Assembly: GCA_963720675.1 (NCBI GenBank)
Contig: CAVRGH010000003.1
Span: forward strand, 1 to 64,000
Length of the DNA: 64,000 nucleotides
Source: JALHSW01 sp963720675
Lineage (GTDB): Bacteria > Actinomycetota > Acidimicrobiia > IMCC26256 > PALSA-555
Direction of reading: 5' to 3'
The translations under genes and the position numbers were made by a program. The notes beneath the pieces were generated by a model, which was not told where the DNA came from, did no database searches, and worked only from the letters and a program-made list of their open reading frames with translations. The first letter of the stretch is position 1, and every line of letters begins with the position of its first letter. Of the stretch, positions 43,897 through 52,994 are shown one piece after another.

Positions 43897-44886
43897 ATGG
43901 CGAAGTCACCGGTTCATGTCACCGTCACGGGCGCTGCCGGGCAGATCGGGTACGCGCTCGTCCACCGCATCGCGAGCGGTCAGCTCCTCGGGCTCGACCA
44001 GCCCGTCGTGCTCCGGCTCCTCGAGATCGAGCCTGCGATGACGTCGCTCGAGGGCGTCGTGATGGAGCTGGAGGACGGCGCGCACCCGCTCCTCGAGGGC
44101 ATCGAGGCGACGAGCAGCCTCGAGACCGCGTTCGACGGTACGTCGTGGGCGCTGCTCGTCGGATCGATCCCGCGCAAGGCCGGCATGGAGCGCGGCGACC
44201 TCCTCACCGTCAACGGCGGGATCTTCAAGCCCCAGGGTCAGGCGATCAACGCGCACGCGGCCGACGACGTGCGCGTGCTCGTGGTCGGGAACCCGTGCAA
44301 CACGAACTGCCTCATCGCCCGGTCCAACGCACCCGATGTTCCCGCCGACCGCTGGTTCGCGATGACCCGCCTCGACGAGAACCGCGCGAAGACGCAGCTC
44401 GCGCGCAAGGCCGGTGTCCCGGTGCGAGAGGTCACCAACCTCGCGATCTGGGGCAACCACTCCGCGACGCAGTTCCCCGACTTCGAGAACGCCAAGATCG
44501 GGGGCAAGCCGGCTCCGAGCGTGATCGGCGACGAGTCCTGGTTGCAGTCCACGTTCCTCGAGACCGTGCAGAAGCGCGGCGCCGCGGTCATCGACAAGCG
44601 CGGTGCTTCGTCGGCAGCATCCGCCGCCCACGCCGCGATCGGTTCCGTGAACAGCGTCGTCGACGCGACGCCCAAGGGCGACTGGCACTCCCTCGCGGTC
44701 GTCAGCCGCGGGGAGTACGGCACCCCCGAGGGGTTGCAGTTCGGGTTCCCGGTGCGCAGCAACGGGAAGACCTGGGAGGTCGTCGAAGGCCTCGAGCACG
44801 ACGACTTCGCCGACGAGAAGGTGCGCGTCACCACCGAGGAGCTCGTCAGCGAGCGCGCCGAGGTCGAGTCGCTCGGGCTGATCTGA
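43897..44886 (+). CDS. mdh: Malate dehydrogenase (NAD)
   Basis: A 329-residue cytosolic-type malate dehydrogenase. The NAD-binding glycines are in VTGAAGQIGYAL (about 9-20). GNPCNTNCLIA (about 131), TRLDENRAKTQLA, and the catalytic His in IWGNHSATQFPD (about His188) are present. It oxidises malate to oxaloacetate, one step of the same TCA segment as icd and sucCD. A TAGATT hexamer about 12 nt before the ATG could be a -10 element. Confidence 0.96.
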   Translation: MAKSPVHVTVTGAAGQIGYALVHRIASGQLLGLDQPVVLRLLEIEPAMTSLEGVVMELEDGAHPLLEGIEATSSLETAFDGTSWALLVGSIPRKAGMERGDLLTVNGGIFKPQGQAINAHAADDVRVLVVGNPCNTNCLIARSNAPDVPADRWFAMTRLDENRAKTQLARKAGVPVREVTNLAIWGNHSATQFPDFENAKIGGKPAPSVIGDESWLQSTFLETVQKRGAAVIDKRGASSAASAAHAAIGSVNSVVDATPKGDWHSLAVVSRGEYGTPEGLQFGFPVRSNGKTWEVVEGLEHDDFADEKVRVTTEELVSERAEVESLGLI

Positions 44887-44893
44887 GCGCCAG

Positions 44894-45442
44894 GTGGCCG
44901 ACCTGCGGCGGCCTCGACCGGCGGTGCCTCGACCGGCGGTGCCTGCCCTGAAGTGGTGGGTGGAGCCGACGCCGATCGGTGACCTCGGCATCACGGTGTC
45001 GGGCGGCGCGGGCACGCCGCCGGTCATCGTCCACATCACGCTGCCCGGGTCGGACCTCGAGCCGCCGCCGGACGCGATCGAGCAGACGGATCCGGCGATC
45101 TCCCGCCAGCTCGACGAGTACTTCACCGGCGCACGCCACCGCATCGAGGCCGCGGTCGATCTCTCGACGGTGACCGGTCCGTTCCGGCGCATGGTCCTCG
45201 AGACGCTGCGGCGCGAGGTGCCGTGGGGCGAGACGGTCACGTACGGCGAGCTCGCGGGGATGGCCGGTCGTCCCCGCGCGGCCCGCGCCGTGGGCACCGC
45301 GATGGCGTCCAACCCGGTGCCGTTGGTGATCCCGTGCCACCGGGTCCTCGCGTCGAACGGCCTGGGTGGCTACGGGGGTGCCGATGGGCGCCCCGACCTC
45401 AAGCGAGCGCTCCTGGCTCTCGAAGGGGTCCACGTTCCCTGA
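44894..45442 (+). CDS. ogt: Methylated-DNA--[protein]-cysteine S-methyltransferase
   Basis: A 182-residue O6-alkylguanine transferase. The alkyl-acceptor cysteine is in IPCHRVLASNG (about residue 148). The DNA-binding helix-turn-helix segment TVTYGELAGMAGRPRAARAVGTAM and GGYGGADGRPDLKRALLALEG follow the family. The first 20 residues are Pro/Arg-rich and poorly conserved, so the GTG at 44894 may be too early. It lies 7 nt after mdh. Confidence 0.92.
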   Translation: MADLRRPRPAVPRPAVPALKWWVEPTPIGDLGITVSGGAGTPPVIVHITLPGSDLEPPPDAIEQTDPAISRQLDEYFTGARHRIEAAVDLSTVTGPFRRMVLETLRREVPWGETVTYGELAGMAGRPRAARAVGTAMASNPVPLVIPCHRVLASNGLGGYGGADGRPDLKRALLALEGVHVP

Positions 45443-45466
45443 TCCCGGTCGCGGCACGATGGCCGC

Positions 45467-46120
45467 GTGGCGGATCCGGAGGTCCCGGTCGAGCGCGGCC
45501 AGACCGTCGATCGGCTGGTCGCGTTCAGCGACGGCGTGTTCGCGATCGCCATGACGCTGCTCGTGCTCAGCCTGACGATCCCCGACCTCCACGGCAGCGA
45601 AGCGGCGGTCAACCAGAAGCTGTGGGAGACCGTTCGCGAGCAGGCTCCCGAGCTGTTCAGCTACGCCCTCAGCTTCGCGGTCGTCGGGCGCTACTGGCTG
45701 GTGCACCACCGCTTGTTCGGGCTGGTGCGCCGGGCCGACTCCCGGCTCCTCGTCCTGAACCTGTTCCTCCTCGGGTGCATCGCCGTCATCCCGTACCCGA
45801 CGGAGATCCTCGGGCGCTACGGCGACACGACCGCCGCGGTGGTCATCTACTCCGCGACCCTGACCGTCACGGGCATCGCGAACCTGCTCGTCACGCACCA
45901 CATCGACGTCGCGGGTCTGATGGACGAGCGGGCGACTGCCGCGTACCGCCGTCACTCACGCCTGCGGGCAGCCACACTCCCACTCATGTTCGGGCTCTCC
46001 ATCCCGATCGCGTTCGTCGACCCGACGTCGGCGATGATCTCCTGGGCGGTGTTCGGCGTCACGCTGACGGTGGTCGGGACCCGCCGCTACGGCAAGATCA
46101 GCGATCCGTTCGACGCGTGA
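45467..46120 (+). CDS. TMEM175-like potassium channel family protein
   Basis: A 217-residue membrane protein with about six hydrophobic helices. RLVAFSDGVFAIAMTLLVL (about 16-34) is the FSD-motif pore helix of TMEM175-type channels. The bacterial members have six helices and form tetrameric K+ channels; the length fits. The start is GTG at 45467. It ends directly next to the convergent polysaccharide gene, with no spare bases. Confidence 0.85.
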   Translation: MADPEVPVERGQTVDRLVAFSDGVFAIAMTLLVLSLTIPDLHGSEAAVNQKLWETVREQAPELFSYALSFAVVGRYWLVHHRLFGLVRRADSRLLVLNLFLLGCIAVIPYPTEILGRYGDTTAAVVIYSATLTVTGIANLLVTHHIDVAGLMDERATAAYRRHSRLRAATLPLMFGLSIPIAFVDPTSAMISWAVFGVTLTVVGTRRYGKISDPFDA

Positions 46121-47996
46121 TCAGCCGGCCTTGATACGGGAGCTCCCGGGCTCGCGGACCGCGGCGAGGCCCTCGCGGATCGCGTCCGCGTCGTGCAGCG
46201 CGGCGAGCGCGTCGACCTCCTCGGGGCTGATCGGCGGTACGTCGCAGTGCGAGATGAGTGGGTGGCTGGGGCGCGACGGCCGCTCGGCCGCGCCGAACAG
46301 GGTCTCGTGGACGCGCTCGCCGGGGCGGAGCCCGGTGTAGACGATCTCGATCTCCCGGTCGGAGTCGGCGACCAGCCGCTGCGCGAGTTCGGCGATCCGT
46401 ACGGGTTCGCCGACGTCGAGCACGAGCACCTCGCCCGACCGCCCGACCGCTCCGGCCTGGATGGTGAGCTGCACGGCCTCCTCGCACGTCATGAAGAAAC
46501 GCGTGACCTCGGGGCTGGTCACGGTGACCGGCCCCCCGGCTTCGATCTGCGCGCGGAACGTGTCGAGCACCGAGCCGCGGCTGCCGAGCACGTTGCCGAA
46601 CCGGATGCTCAGGTAGGTGCCGCTCGCTCGCTCGGCGGCGCTTGCCGTCATCCGCTCCGCGACGCGCTTGGTCCGCCCGAGCACGTTGATGGGGTCGGCG
46701 GCCTTGTCGGTCGACACGTTCACGAAGCGTTCGACGTTCGTCCGCAGCGCGGCCTCGAGCACGTTGCGCGTGCCGACGACGTTCGTGGTGACGGCTTCCC
46801 CAGGGTTCAGCTCGAGGAGCGGAACGTGCTTGAGCGCCGCGACGTGAAACACGACCTCGGGGAGATGGGTGTCGAAGACCTCGTCGATGCGCGCTCGGTC
46901 GCGAATGCTCGCGACGACGAGGTTGGGGGAGTCGAGGCGGCCGACGCCGTCGAGCGACAGCTGGCACGCGAGGAGGTTCGACTCGTCGTGATCGAGGAGC
47001 ACGAGCTGCGCCGGCTCGTAGCGGGCGATCTGGCGGCACAGCTCGGAGCCGATCGATCCGCCCGCACCCGTGACCAGGACGCGGCGCCCGCGGATGTACT
47101 GGGCGATGCTCTCGACGTCGGTCTCGATCTCCTTGCGACCGATCAGGTCGGCCGGCGTCGGCGGGCGGATGTCGGCGATCGTCACGATGCCGAGGAGCTC
47201 GTTGACGGGCGGCAGCACCCTGACGTCGAGCCCGGCGAGGTGCGCCGCGTCGGAGACCTCACGGATCAGGCTCGCGGGCGCGCTCGGGATCGCGATGAGG
47301 AGGGTGTCGGCGTCGTGGTCGGCCGCGGCGCGCTCGATGTCGCGGCTGGTCCCTACCACCGGGATGCCCATGATCCGCAAGCGCCGCTTGTCGGGGTCGT
47401 CGTCCAGCAGGGCGACGGGGACGTACTCGGAGGTCGGCCGGCGCAGCAGCGCCCCGACGACCTGGGTGCCCCCGTCACCGGCGCCGAGGACGATCAGGCG
47501 GGCCCGGTCCTCCGCGTTGGGGCGCAGCCGGCGCTCCCGGGTGAGCCGGACGGTGTAGCGCACTGCGGCGCAGAGGAGCAGGGCGACCAGCCCGCCGGCG
47601 ATCGGCACGCTCGCCGGGAGGGGACGTCCGACGGCGAGGTTCAGCGCGAAGACCGCGAAGGTCACCACGCCGATCGACCGGACCAGGGCGGCGACCTCGT
47701 CGAAGCTCCCGAACCGGTACCGGCCGGTGTACAGGCCGAACGCGTACCCCACCGGGATCGCGAGGACGACCGCGATGACCGTCGAGGATCGCGAGGTCGC
47801 CCTGGTGGCGCTCGGCGATCGAGAAGTCGTAGCGGGCCAGCTCTGCGAGCACCATGCCGAGCGCCCAGGCGAGCGAGTCGCCCAGCACCTGCGCGGCGTG
47901 GCGCGGCCGTCGACCGATGACGGGTGCCGTGTCGTCCCGCTCGTCGCCCGTGTCGGCGTCGGCCTCGTCCTCGATGCCGGGTCCTAGGTCGCTCAT
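46121..47996 (-). pseudogene. CapD/FlaA1-type nucleotide-sugar 4,6-dehydratase, frameshifted near the N-terminus
   Basis: The main frame (from about 47780 down to 46121) encodes the last membrane helices, a CoA-binding-like domain (LIVLGAGDGGTQVVGALL) and the extended SDR domain with VLVTGAGGSIGSELCRQI, HVAALKHVPLLE and STDKAADPINVLGRTKR. The first 70 residues (MSDLGPGIEDEADADTGDE, DSLAWALGMVLAELARYDFS) lie in another frame starting at the ATG at 47996. The two frames meet near 47780, so one indel is implied. PglF/FlaA1-type enzymes of this layout act on UDP-GlcNAc to start rare amino-sugar synthesis. It heads the polysaccharide locus. Confidence 0.85.
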
Positions 47997-48129
47997 GGCG
48001 TGCGGCGGGCGCACCGGTGCCGCGGGTCGTTCATGGCTGCGCAATCGGTCGGGGATCCATTGCAGAGAAAGCCTAAAGCAGGGTACTCCGCTCGGACTGG
48101 GGAGTCTCCGCCCCGTACACTCTCTCGTC

Positions 48130-49734
48130 GTGGAGAGTGGTGGTGAGGCGACCGAGCAGTTCGAGCTCCGGGATTACCTCGCGATCCTCCGTCGTCGCTG
48201 GCTGACGATCGTCGTCGTCACCGTGATCTGCACCGGTCTCGCCCTCGCGTACTCGATCACCCGCCAGGCCGAGTACGAGGCCAGCACGACCGTCCTGCTC
48301 CGCCGCACCGCGAGCCAGAGCATCGCCAACCCAGGGGCCGGCTCGCTCGACATCGCGACCGAGATGGAGGTCGCCACGAGCCGCTCGGTCCGTGACGCCG
48401 CCGAGGCGAAGATCGGTCACCCCGTGAACGTGTCGGCCGACTCGGGCGATTCCGCGAGCATCATCGCGCTCAGCGTGCAGTCGACGAACGCCGACCAGGC
48501 GGTCAAGGACGCCAACGAGTACGCGAAGGTCTTCATCGACGAGCGCCGTCAGAAGTCGGTCGACGACTTCCTCCAGGCCGCCGAGCAGGTGCAGGCCAAG
48601 ATCGACGACATCAACGGGCAGATCGCCGTCGCCCCCACGATCGACGAGTCGGTGCGGCTCGCCCGCCAGCGCGACTTCTACGCGAACCAGCTCGATCAGC
48701 TCCGCTTCGCAGCCAGCGCCAACCAGATCGGCGGCGCGCAGGTCGTGAGCGCCGCGCTCAACGCCAACAAGGTCCGACCCGTGCCGGCGCGGGACGCGAT
48801 GCTCGGGTTCATCGGCGGCCTCGTGCTCGGGATCGTTCTGGCGTTCCTCCGCGAGTACCTCGACGACTCGATCAAGAACAAGGGCGACCTCGAACGCGCC
48901 TCGGGTGGCGTGCTCGTCATCGGGATGATCCCGGCGGTCCAGGGCTGGCGGGAGTCGACCGGCCCGAAGCTCGTGTCGATGACTCATCCCCAGGCCGTCT
49001 ACACCGAGGCGTACATCACGCTGCGCACATCGCTGCAGTTCCTGTCGCTCGACCGACCGATCCGTGCGCTGCAGGTCACGAGCCCGAGCGCGGGCGAGGG
49101 CAAGACGACGACGCTGGCGAACCTCGGCGTCGTGCTCGCCCGAGCCGGGCAGCGCGTCGTCATCGTCTGCTGCGACCTGCGCCGGCCGCGGGTGCACGAG
49201 TTCTTCGGCCTCGACAACCACATGGGCTTCACGTCGGTGCTGCTCGGTGAGTCGCCGCTGTCGGCCGCGCTGCAGCCGGTTCCGGGGCAGCCGGGGCTCG
49301 TGGTGCTGCCGTCGGGTCCGCCGCCGCCCAATCCCGCGGAGCTCCTCTCCACCGCGCGCGCGGCCGAGGTGCTCGACGCGCTCCAGTCGAACAGCGACAT
49401 CGTGCTCATCGACAGCCCGCCGATCCTCCCCGTGGCCGACGCCACCGTGCTCTCCCGCCTCGCCGACGCGACCGTCGTCGTCGCCCGGGCCGGCAGGACC
49501 TCCCGCCGCTCGCTGCACCGCGCGATCGAGGTGCTCCAGCAGGTCGACGCTCCGGTCGTCGGCACCGTGCTCAACGGTGTGCGCCACTCGTCGAGCGACG
49601 GATACGCGCTCGCCTATGGCTATGGGTACGGCAACGAGGACCAGCCCAAGAAGGGCTTCCGTCGCAACGGCAAGGACGCCGGCGACGTCGGCGACGACGA
49701 GCCGATCGTGCTCGAGGACGACCTCGCCGACTGA
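48130..49734 (+). CDS. Wzz/tyrosine-protein kinase (BY-kinase) for polysaccharide export
   Basis: A 534-residue fusion of a Wzz-type chain-length domain and a BY-kinase. Two membrane helices (about 23-42 and 221-240) flank the extracytoplasmic Wzz domain with a coiled segment, and PVPARDAM precedes TM2. The cytoplasmic kinase has Walker A SPSAGEGKTTTLANL (about 319-333), Walker A' VIVCCDLRRPR and Walker B DIVLIDSPP. A C-terminal tyrosine cluster YALAYGYGYG (about 491) is the probable autophosphorylation site. It controls polymer length and export. The start is GTG at 48130, divergent from the CapD gene. Confidence 0.9.
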   Translation: MESGGEATEQFELRDYLAILRRRWLTIVVVTVICTGLALAYSITRQAEYEASTTVLLRRTASQSIANPGAGSLDIATEMEVATSRSVRDAAEAKIGHPVNVSADSGDSASIIALSVQSTNADQAVKDANEYAKVFIDERRQKSVDDFLQAAEQVQAKIDDINGQIAVAPTIDESVRLARQRDFYANQLDQLRFAASANQIGGAQVVSAALNANKVRPVPARDAMLGFIGGLVLGIVLAFLREYLDDSIKNKGDLERASGGVLVIGMIPAVQGWRESTGPKLVSMTHPQAVYTEAYITLRTSLQFLSLDRPIRALQVTSPSAGEGKTTTLANLGVVLARAGQRVVIVCCDLRRPRVHEFFGLDNHMGFTSVLLGESPLSAALQPVPGQPGLVVLPSGPPPPNPAELLSTARAAEVLDALQSNSDIVLIDSPPILPVADATVLSRLADATVVVARAGRTSRRSLHRAIEVLQQVDAPVVGTVLNGVRHSSSDGYALAYGYGYGNEDQPKKGFRRNGKDAGDVGDDEPIVLEDDLAD

Positions 49735-49764
49735 GTCGTGGGTGCGCGGCGAATGCCGCGCGGC

Positions 49765-50982
49765 TCAGGTTGAGGGCTCGGGAACGGTCTCCGGTGTCGT
49801 TGGGGTCGTGTCGGGCGTGGTCGGTGTGGTGTCCGGTGTCGTTGGGGTCGTGTCGGGCGTGGTCGGGGTGGTGTCCGGTGTCGTCGGGGTGGTGTCAGCC
49901 GTCGGGTTGGTCGGGCCCGGGTCGTAGATCCCGCCGCCACTGCCGCTCCCGCCACCGTTCGAGCGTCGCGGTGTGAAGCTGGCCTGCGACGCGAGCGCGG
50001 CCTCGAGCGCGGCTTGTGCCGCGGCGAGCTCTTCGGGGTTCTGCGCGTTCGCAGCGGCCTCGCGCGCGGCCTCGACGCGCTGCGCGATCTCGGTGTCGAC
50101 GTCGCGCGCCCAGCGCTCGAGGCGGGAGCGGTCCCGACCCTTCGGTGGGACCGAGATGCGGTACGTGATCGTGACCGACGCCTCGGGCTCGAGATCGAAC
50201 GTGTAGCGCACGACCGGGTCGGGCTGCACGACCACAGGCGGCGGTTCGAAGAGGATCACGCTCACGTTGCGGGCGAGCGTCTTCGGGATCGTCTCGTCGT
50301 AGCTGAACGTCGTCGTGGCGCTCGTCCGGTTCTCGAACGTGACCTTTCCGATGAACTGTTCACCGTCGGTGCCGCGCAGCTGCCAGCGGCGGGTGCCGCT
50401 GACGCCGGGCGCGACGTCGAAGGTGTCGAAGGTCAGGTCGCTGGTCGTGGTGATCGGCGTCGAGATCCCCCCGGAACCCGAACCCGAGGAGCGCGTCCCG
50501 AGGTACAAGCCACCGATGACGAGCGCCACCGCGACACCGATCGCGACCATCCCGTTGCGGGAGCGGTACCAGCTCGGCCGGGGCCGGGGCTCGCGCCGGT
50601 AGGCCTCGGGCTGGAGCGCGGTCGTCGGCGTGACCGCGGAGGGCGCGTCCCAGTCGATCCCGAGGTCGGCCGCGGTTGCCAGCGGAGCGATGGGCGGCGC
50701 GGCCGGCCCGGGCTGGAGTGGGTCGAAGCGGTCGACCTCCGCGGCGCCGGATCCCCAGGCGACGGGTTCGGCGATCGGGACTCGCGCGCCGTTCCCGTTG
50801 CCGTTCGCGGCGTGCCCATTGGTGGAACCGTTCGTCCCCCGGGCCCACACCTCGGCGCAGCCCAGGAAGAGTCCGGTGCAGCGGACGCCGCAGACCGCAC
50901 AGGTGCAGCAGTCGTCCTCGGCGACCATGGCATGGTCGCACCCCGGTTCGATCGTTCGTCCGAACTCGGTGCACCAACCCAC
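49765..50982 (-). CDS. Hypothetical Cys-rich, single-pass protein with Thr/Pro repeat tail
   Basis: A 405-residue protein. Eight cysteines lie within residues 4-42 (including DCCTCAVCGVRC), suggesting a zinc-binding knuckle. A Gly/Asn-rich linker follows, a transmembrane helix at about 145-162, an exported beta-rich domain (about 180-290), an Ala/Glu coiled helix (about 290-335), and a tail of seven-residue PTTPDTT repeats that could reach through the cell wall. I do not recognise a family. It is convergent with the Wzz-kinase gene and 10 nt upstream of the Wzy-like gene's stop, within the polysaccharide locus. Confidence 0.75.
   Translation of the reverse strand: MGWCTEFGRTIEPGCDHAMVAEDDCCTCAVCGVRCTGLFLGCAEVWARGTNGSTNGHAANGNGNGARVPIAEPVAWGSGAAEVDRFDPLQPGPAAPPIAPLATAADLGIDWDAPSAVTPTTALQPEAYRREPRPRPSWYRSRNGMVAIGVAVALVIGGLYLGTRSSGSGSGGISTPITTTSDLTFDTFDVAPGVSGTRRWQLRGTDGEQFIGKVTFENRTSATTTFSYDETIPKTLARNVSVILFEPPPVVVQPDPVVRYTFDLEPEASVTITYRISVPPKGRDRSRLERWARDVDTEIAQRVEAAREAAANAQNPEELAAAQAALEAALASQASFTPRRSNGGGSGSGGGIYDPGPTNPTADTTPTTPDTTPTTPDTTPTTPDTTPTTPDTTPTTPETVPEPST
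49791..49900. repeat. Tandem 21/42-bp repeats coding a Thr/Pro tail
   Basis: About five tandem 21-nt units (near-identical 42-nt dimers) encode (PTTPDTT)n on the minus strand at the C-terminus of the 49765-50982 protein. Copy number may vary between strains by slippage. Confidence 0.8.
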
Positions 50983-50992
50983 GGCGACGATG

Positions 50993-52294
50993 CTACGCCG
51001 ACACCTCGACCGTTCTCGCCGCGGCGAGCTCGCGGGCCGTCGGCAGGGCGAAGAGGACCAGCAGGAGCGGGAGCATCTGGGTGCGTTCCCGGGCGAGGAG
51101 GCCGAAGTTGGAGAACGACGAGAACGCGAAGATGAAGGCGGCCACGAAGCCGATCGCGTACGCGATGTACGGGCGTCGGCGGATCAACCGCCGCGTGGTG
51201 CGTATTCGCGACCACGAGAACACGAAGAGCACGAGGAGCACGAACCCCTCGACGGCCGCGATGAGCGACTGCAGGCTGCCGGCCTCGTACGGGAAGGGCC
51301 GGAAGAGCACCGTGACCGTCGCGAACGGGATGTCCACCGGGCTCGTGATCTGCACGGCGGTGAACGCGGAGCCCGAAGACGCACCGCTGTCGGCGCCCGT
51401 GGAGGCCGCGGTGTCGGACAGCTTGGCCTCGATGCTCTCCTGGGTGAGCGACTTGACGCCGAGGAACGTGGACGCCTGCGACACCAGGACGAGCCCGCCG
51501 ATGAGGAGCACGCCGACCGCGAAGATCCGCAGCGCCGGCGTCGCCGCGTTGCGCGCCGGTGCCTTGCGCACGAAGAACGCGAACAGCACCCCGCAGTACA
51601 CCAGGAGCGACACGTGGGGCCGGAGGAGGGTCGCGCCGATGAGCCCCGGGATCAGCAGCAACGCGCCGCGGTTCCCACGGAGGAGGCACGCCGTTCCGTA
51701 CGCGCACGCCCCCAGCACGAGCATCATGAACGCTTCCTTGTTGATGCCCGAGGGCCAGAACACCATGGAGGGGAGGAAGATCAGCAGGATCAGGTAGCGC
51801 TTGCTGTTGCCCTCGGGCAGGCCGATCTTGAACGCGCGCCAGAACAGCAGGATCCCGAGGTAGCTCAGGAACGCGAAGACGAAGAACCCCGCGAACCGCG
51901 ACGCGCCGAAGATCGCGTAGACCCCGCCGGTGAACACCCGCAGGAAGCCCGTGCCGGGGATCGTGCCCTCGTAGTGGAAGCTGAAGTCGAGTGATCGCAG
52001 GAACGGCGCGATCTTGCGTCCCGCCACGTGGTAGTCCTGCGCGTCGGCGAAGCCGCCCGAGATCGCGAACGCGAACAGGTAGCGCGCGGTCGCGCCCACG
52101 AACTTCAGCACGAACCCCGCCATGATGATCGCGAAGACCGCGGGGTCCCGATCGACGCGCGCGAAGTGCCGCGCGATCGGCAGGATCGCGAGGGTCAGCA
52201 GCGGGATGATGATGACCGCCGCGCCGGTGTCGCCGTCGGTGCGGTAGATCGAGAACAGGACGATGGCGGCGTAGCCGAAGAACCAGACGAACAC
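50993..52294 (-). CDS. Polytopic membrane protein, Wzy-like polysaccharide polymerase candidate
   Basis: A 433-residue protein with about 10-11 membrane helices. One large extracytoplasmic loop (about 290-350, FLGVKSLTQESIEAKLSD to FTAVQITSPVD) lies between helices, the usual layout of Wzy-type O-antigen or EpsG-like polymerases. No sharper signature is visible, so the call rests on topology and on position between the Wzz-kinase and the initiating transferase. The GTG at 52294 is the likely start. The upstream gap holds an inverted repeat shared with the divergent acyltransferase gene. Confidence 0.6.
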   Translation of the reverse strand: MFVWFFGYAAIVLFSIYRTDGDTGAAVIIIPLLTLAILPIARHFARVDRDPAVFAIIMAGFVLKFVGATARYLFAFAISGGFADAQDYHVAGRKIAPFLRSLDFSFHYEGTIPGTGFLRVFTGGVYAIFGASRFAGFFVFAFLSYLGILLFWRAFKIGLPEGNSKRYLILLIFLPSMVFWPSGINKEAFMMLVLGACAYGTACLLRGNRGALLLIPGLIGATLLRPHVSLLVYCGVLFAFFVRKAPARNAATPALRIFAVGVLLIGGLVLVSQASTFLGVKSLTQESIEAKLSDTAASTGADSGASSGSAFTAVQITSPVDIPFATVTVLFRPFPYEAGSLQSLIAAVEGFVLLVLFVFSWSRIRTTRRLIRRRPYIAYAIGFVAAFIFAFSSFSNFGLLARERTQMLPLLLVLFALPTARELAAARTVEVSA

Positions 52295-52358
52295 CGCGGT
52301 GAAGCCCCAGGTGCTGGTCCTTCGGTCGTTCGCGTCGTCGGGGCGGCCACGCGATCCT

Positions 52359-52396
52359 CTCGCTCCCTGATGCGGATCTCTATCCTAGGGAGCGAG
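52359..52396. promoter_or_regulatory. Inverted repeat in a divergent promoter region
   Basis: CTCGCTCCCT (52359-52368) and AGGGAGCGAG (52387-52396) are perfect 10-bp inverted repeats with an 18-nt spacer that ends in TATCCT, a good -10 hexamer for the plus strand. The position between the divergent Wzy-like and acyltransferase genes suggests an operator controlling one or both. Confidence 0.5.
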
Positions 52397-52432
52397 GATG
52401 CCGAGGGCAGGGCCGAGCGACGGCCGGGGGAC

Positions 52433-52957
52433 ATGGCCGACGAGACCAGATCGCCGTTCGCGCACCTCGGTGTCGGCGCGATCGTCTACGCGCTGGCCAA
52501 GATCGTGTCTCCGGAGCACCTCTCCCTCGGTGACCACTCGACGATCGACGACTTCGTCTTCCTCAATGCCGGGCGACGTACCGAGATCGGCCGGTACGTG
52601 CACATCGCATGCCACGCGAGCGTCATCGGTGGCGGCGAGCTCGACATCGGTGACTTCGCGGTCGTCGCGACCGGCGCACGGGTGCTCACCGCGACCGACT
52701 CGGTCGGCGACGGCGCGTTCATGAGCACGCACGCTCCCGACGAGCTCCGCCATCTGGTCGACGGCCCCGTCTCGATCGGTGCGCACGGCTTCGTGGGGGC
52801 GAACGCCGTGGTGCTGCCGGGTGTCACGATCGGGGAGGGAGCGGTCGTCGGCGCGGGCTCGGTGGTCACGCGCGACCTGGAGCCGTGGACCGTCCACGCC
52901 GGGGCTCCGGCGCGGCTGCTCCGCGCCCGTCCTCGCCCTCCGCGCCTCGACGTCTGA
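52433..52957 (+). CDS. Hexapeptide-repeat acyltransferase (left-handed beta-helix)
   Basis: A 174-residue protein with imperfect hexapeptide repeats (LSLGDHSTIDDF, TEIGRYVHIACHASVIGGGELDIGDFAVVATGARV, ISIGAHGFVGANAVVLPGVTIGEGAVVGAGSVVTRDL). The latter block and AGAPARLLR are typical of WbbJ/NeuD-type sugar O-acetyltransferases. It probably acetylates a sugar of the polymer made by this locus. The ATG at 52433 is the likely start. It is convergent with the sugar transferase gene. Confidence 0.85.
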   Translation: MADETRSPFAHLGVGAIVYALAKIVSPEHLSLGDHSTIDDFVFLNAGRRTEIGRYVHIACHASVIGGGELDIGDFAVVATGARVLTATDSVGDGAFMSTHAPDELRHLVDGPVSIGAHGFVGANAVVLPGVTIGEGAVVGAGSVVTRDLEPWTVHAGAPARLLRARPRPPRLDV

Positions 52958-52994
52958 GCTCGTTCCTCGAGCCGCACGCCTGAGGACCCGAGTC

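Noticed and set aside
49791..49900. Regular repeats considered as a CRISPR array
   Set aside because: The units are tandem without spacers and encode a Thr/Pro tail in frame.
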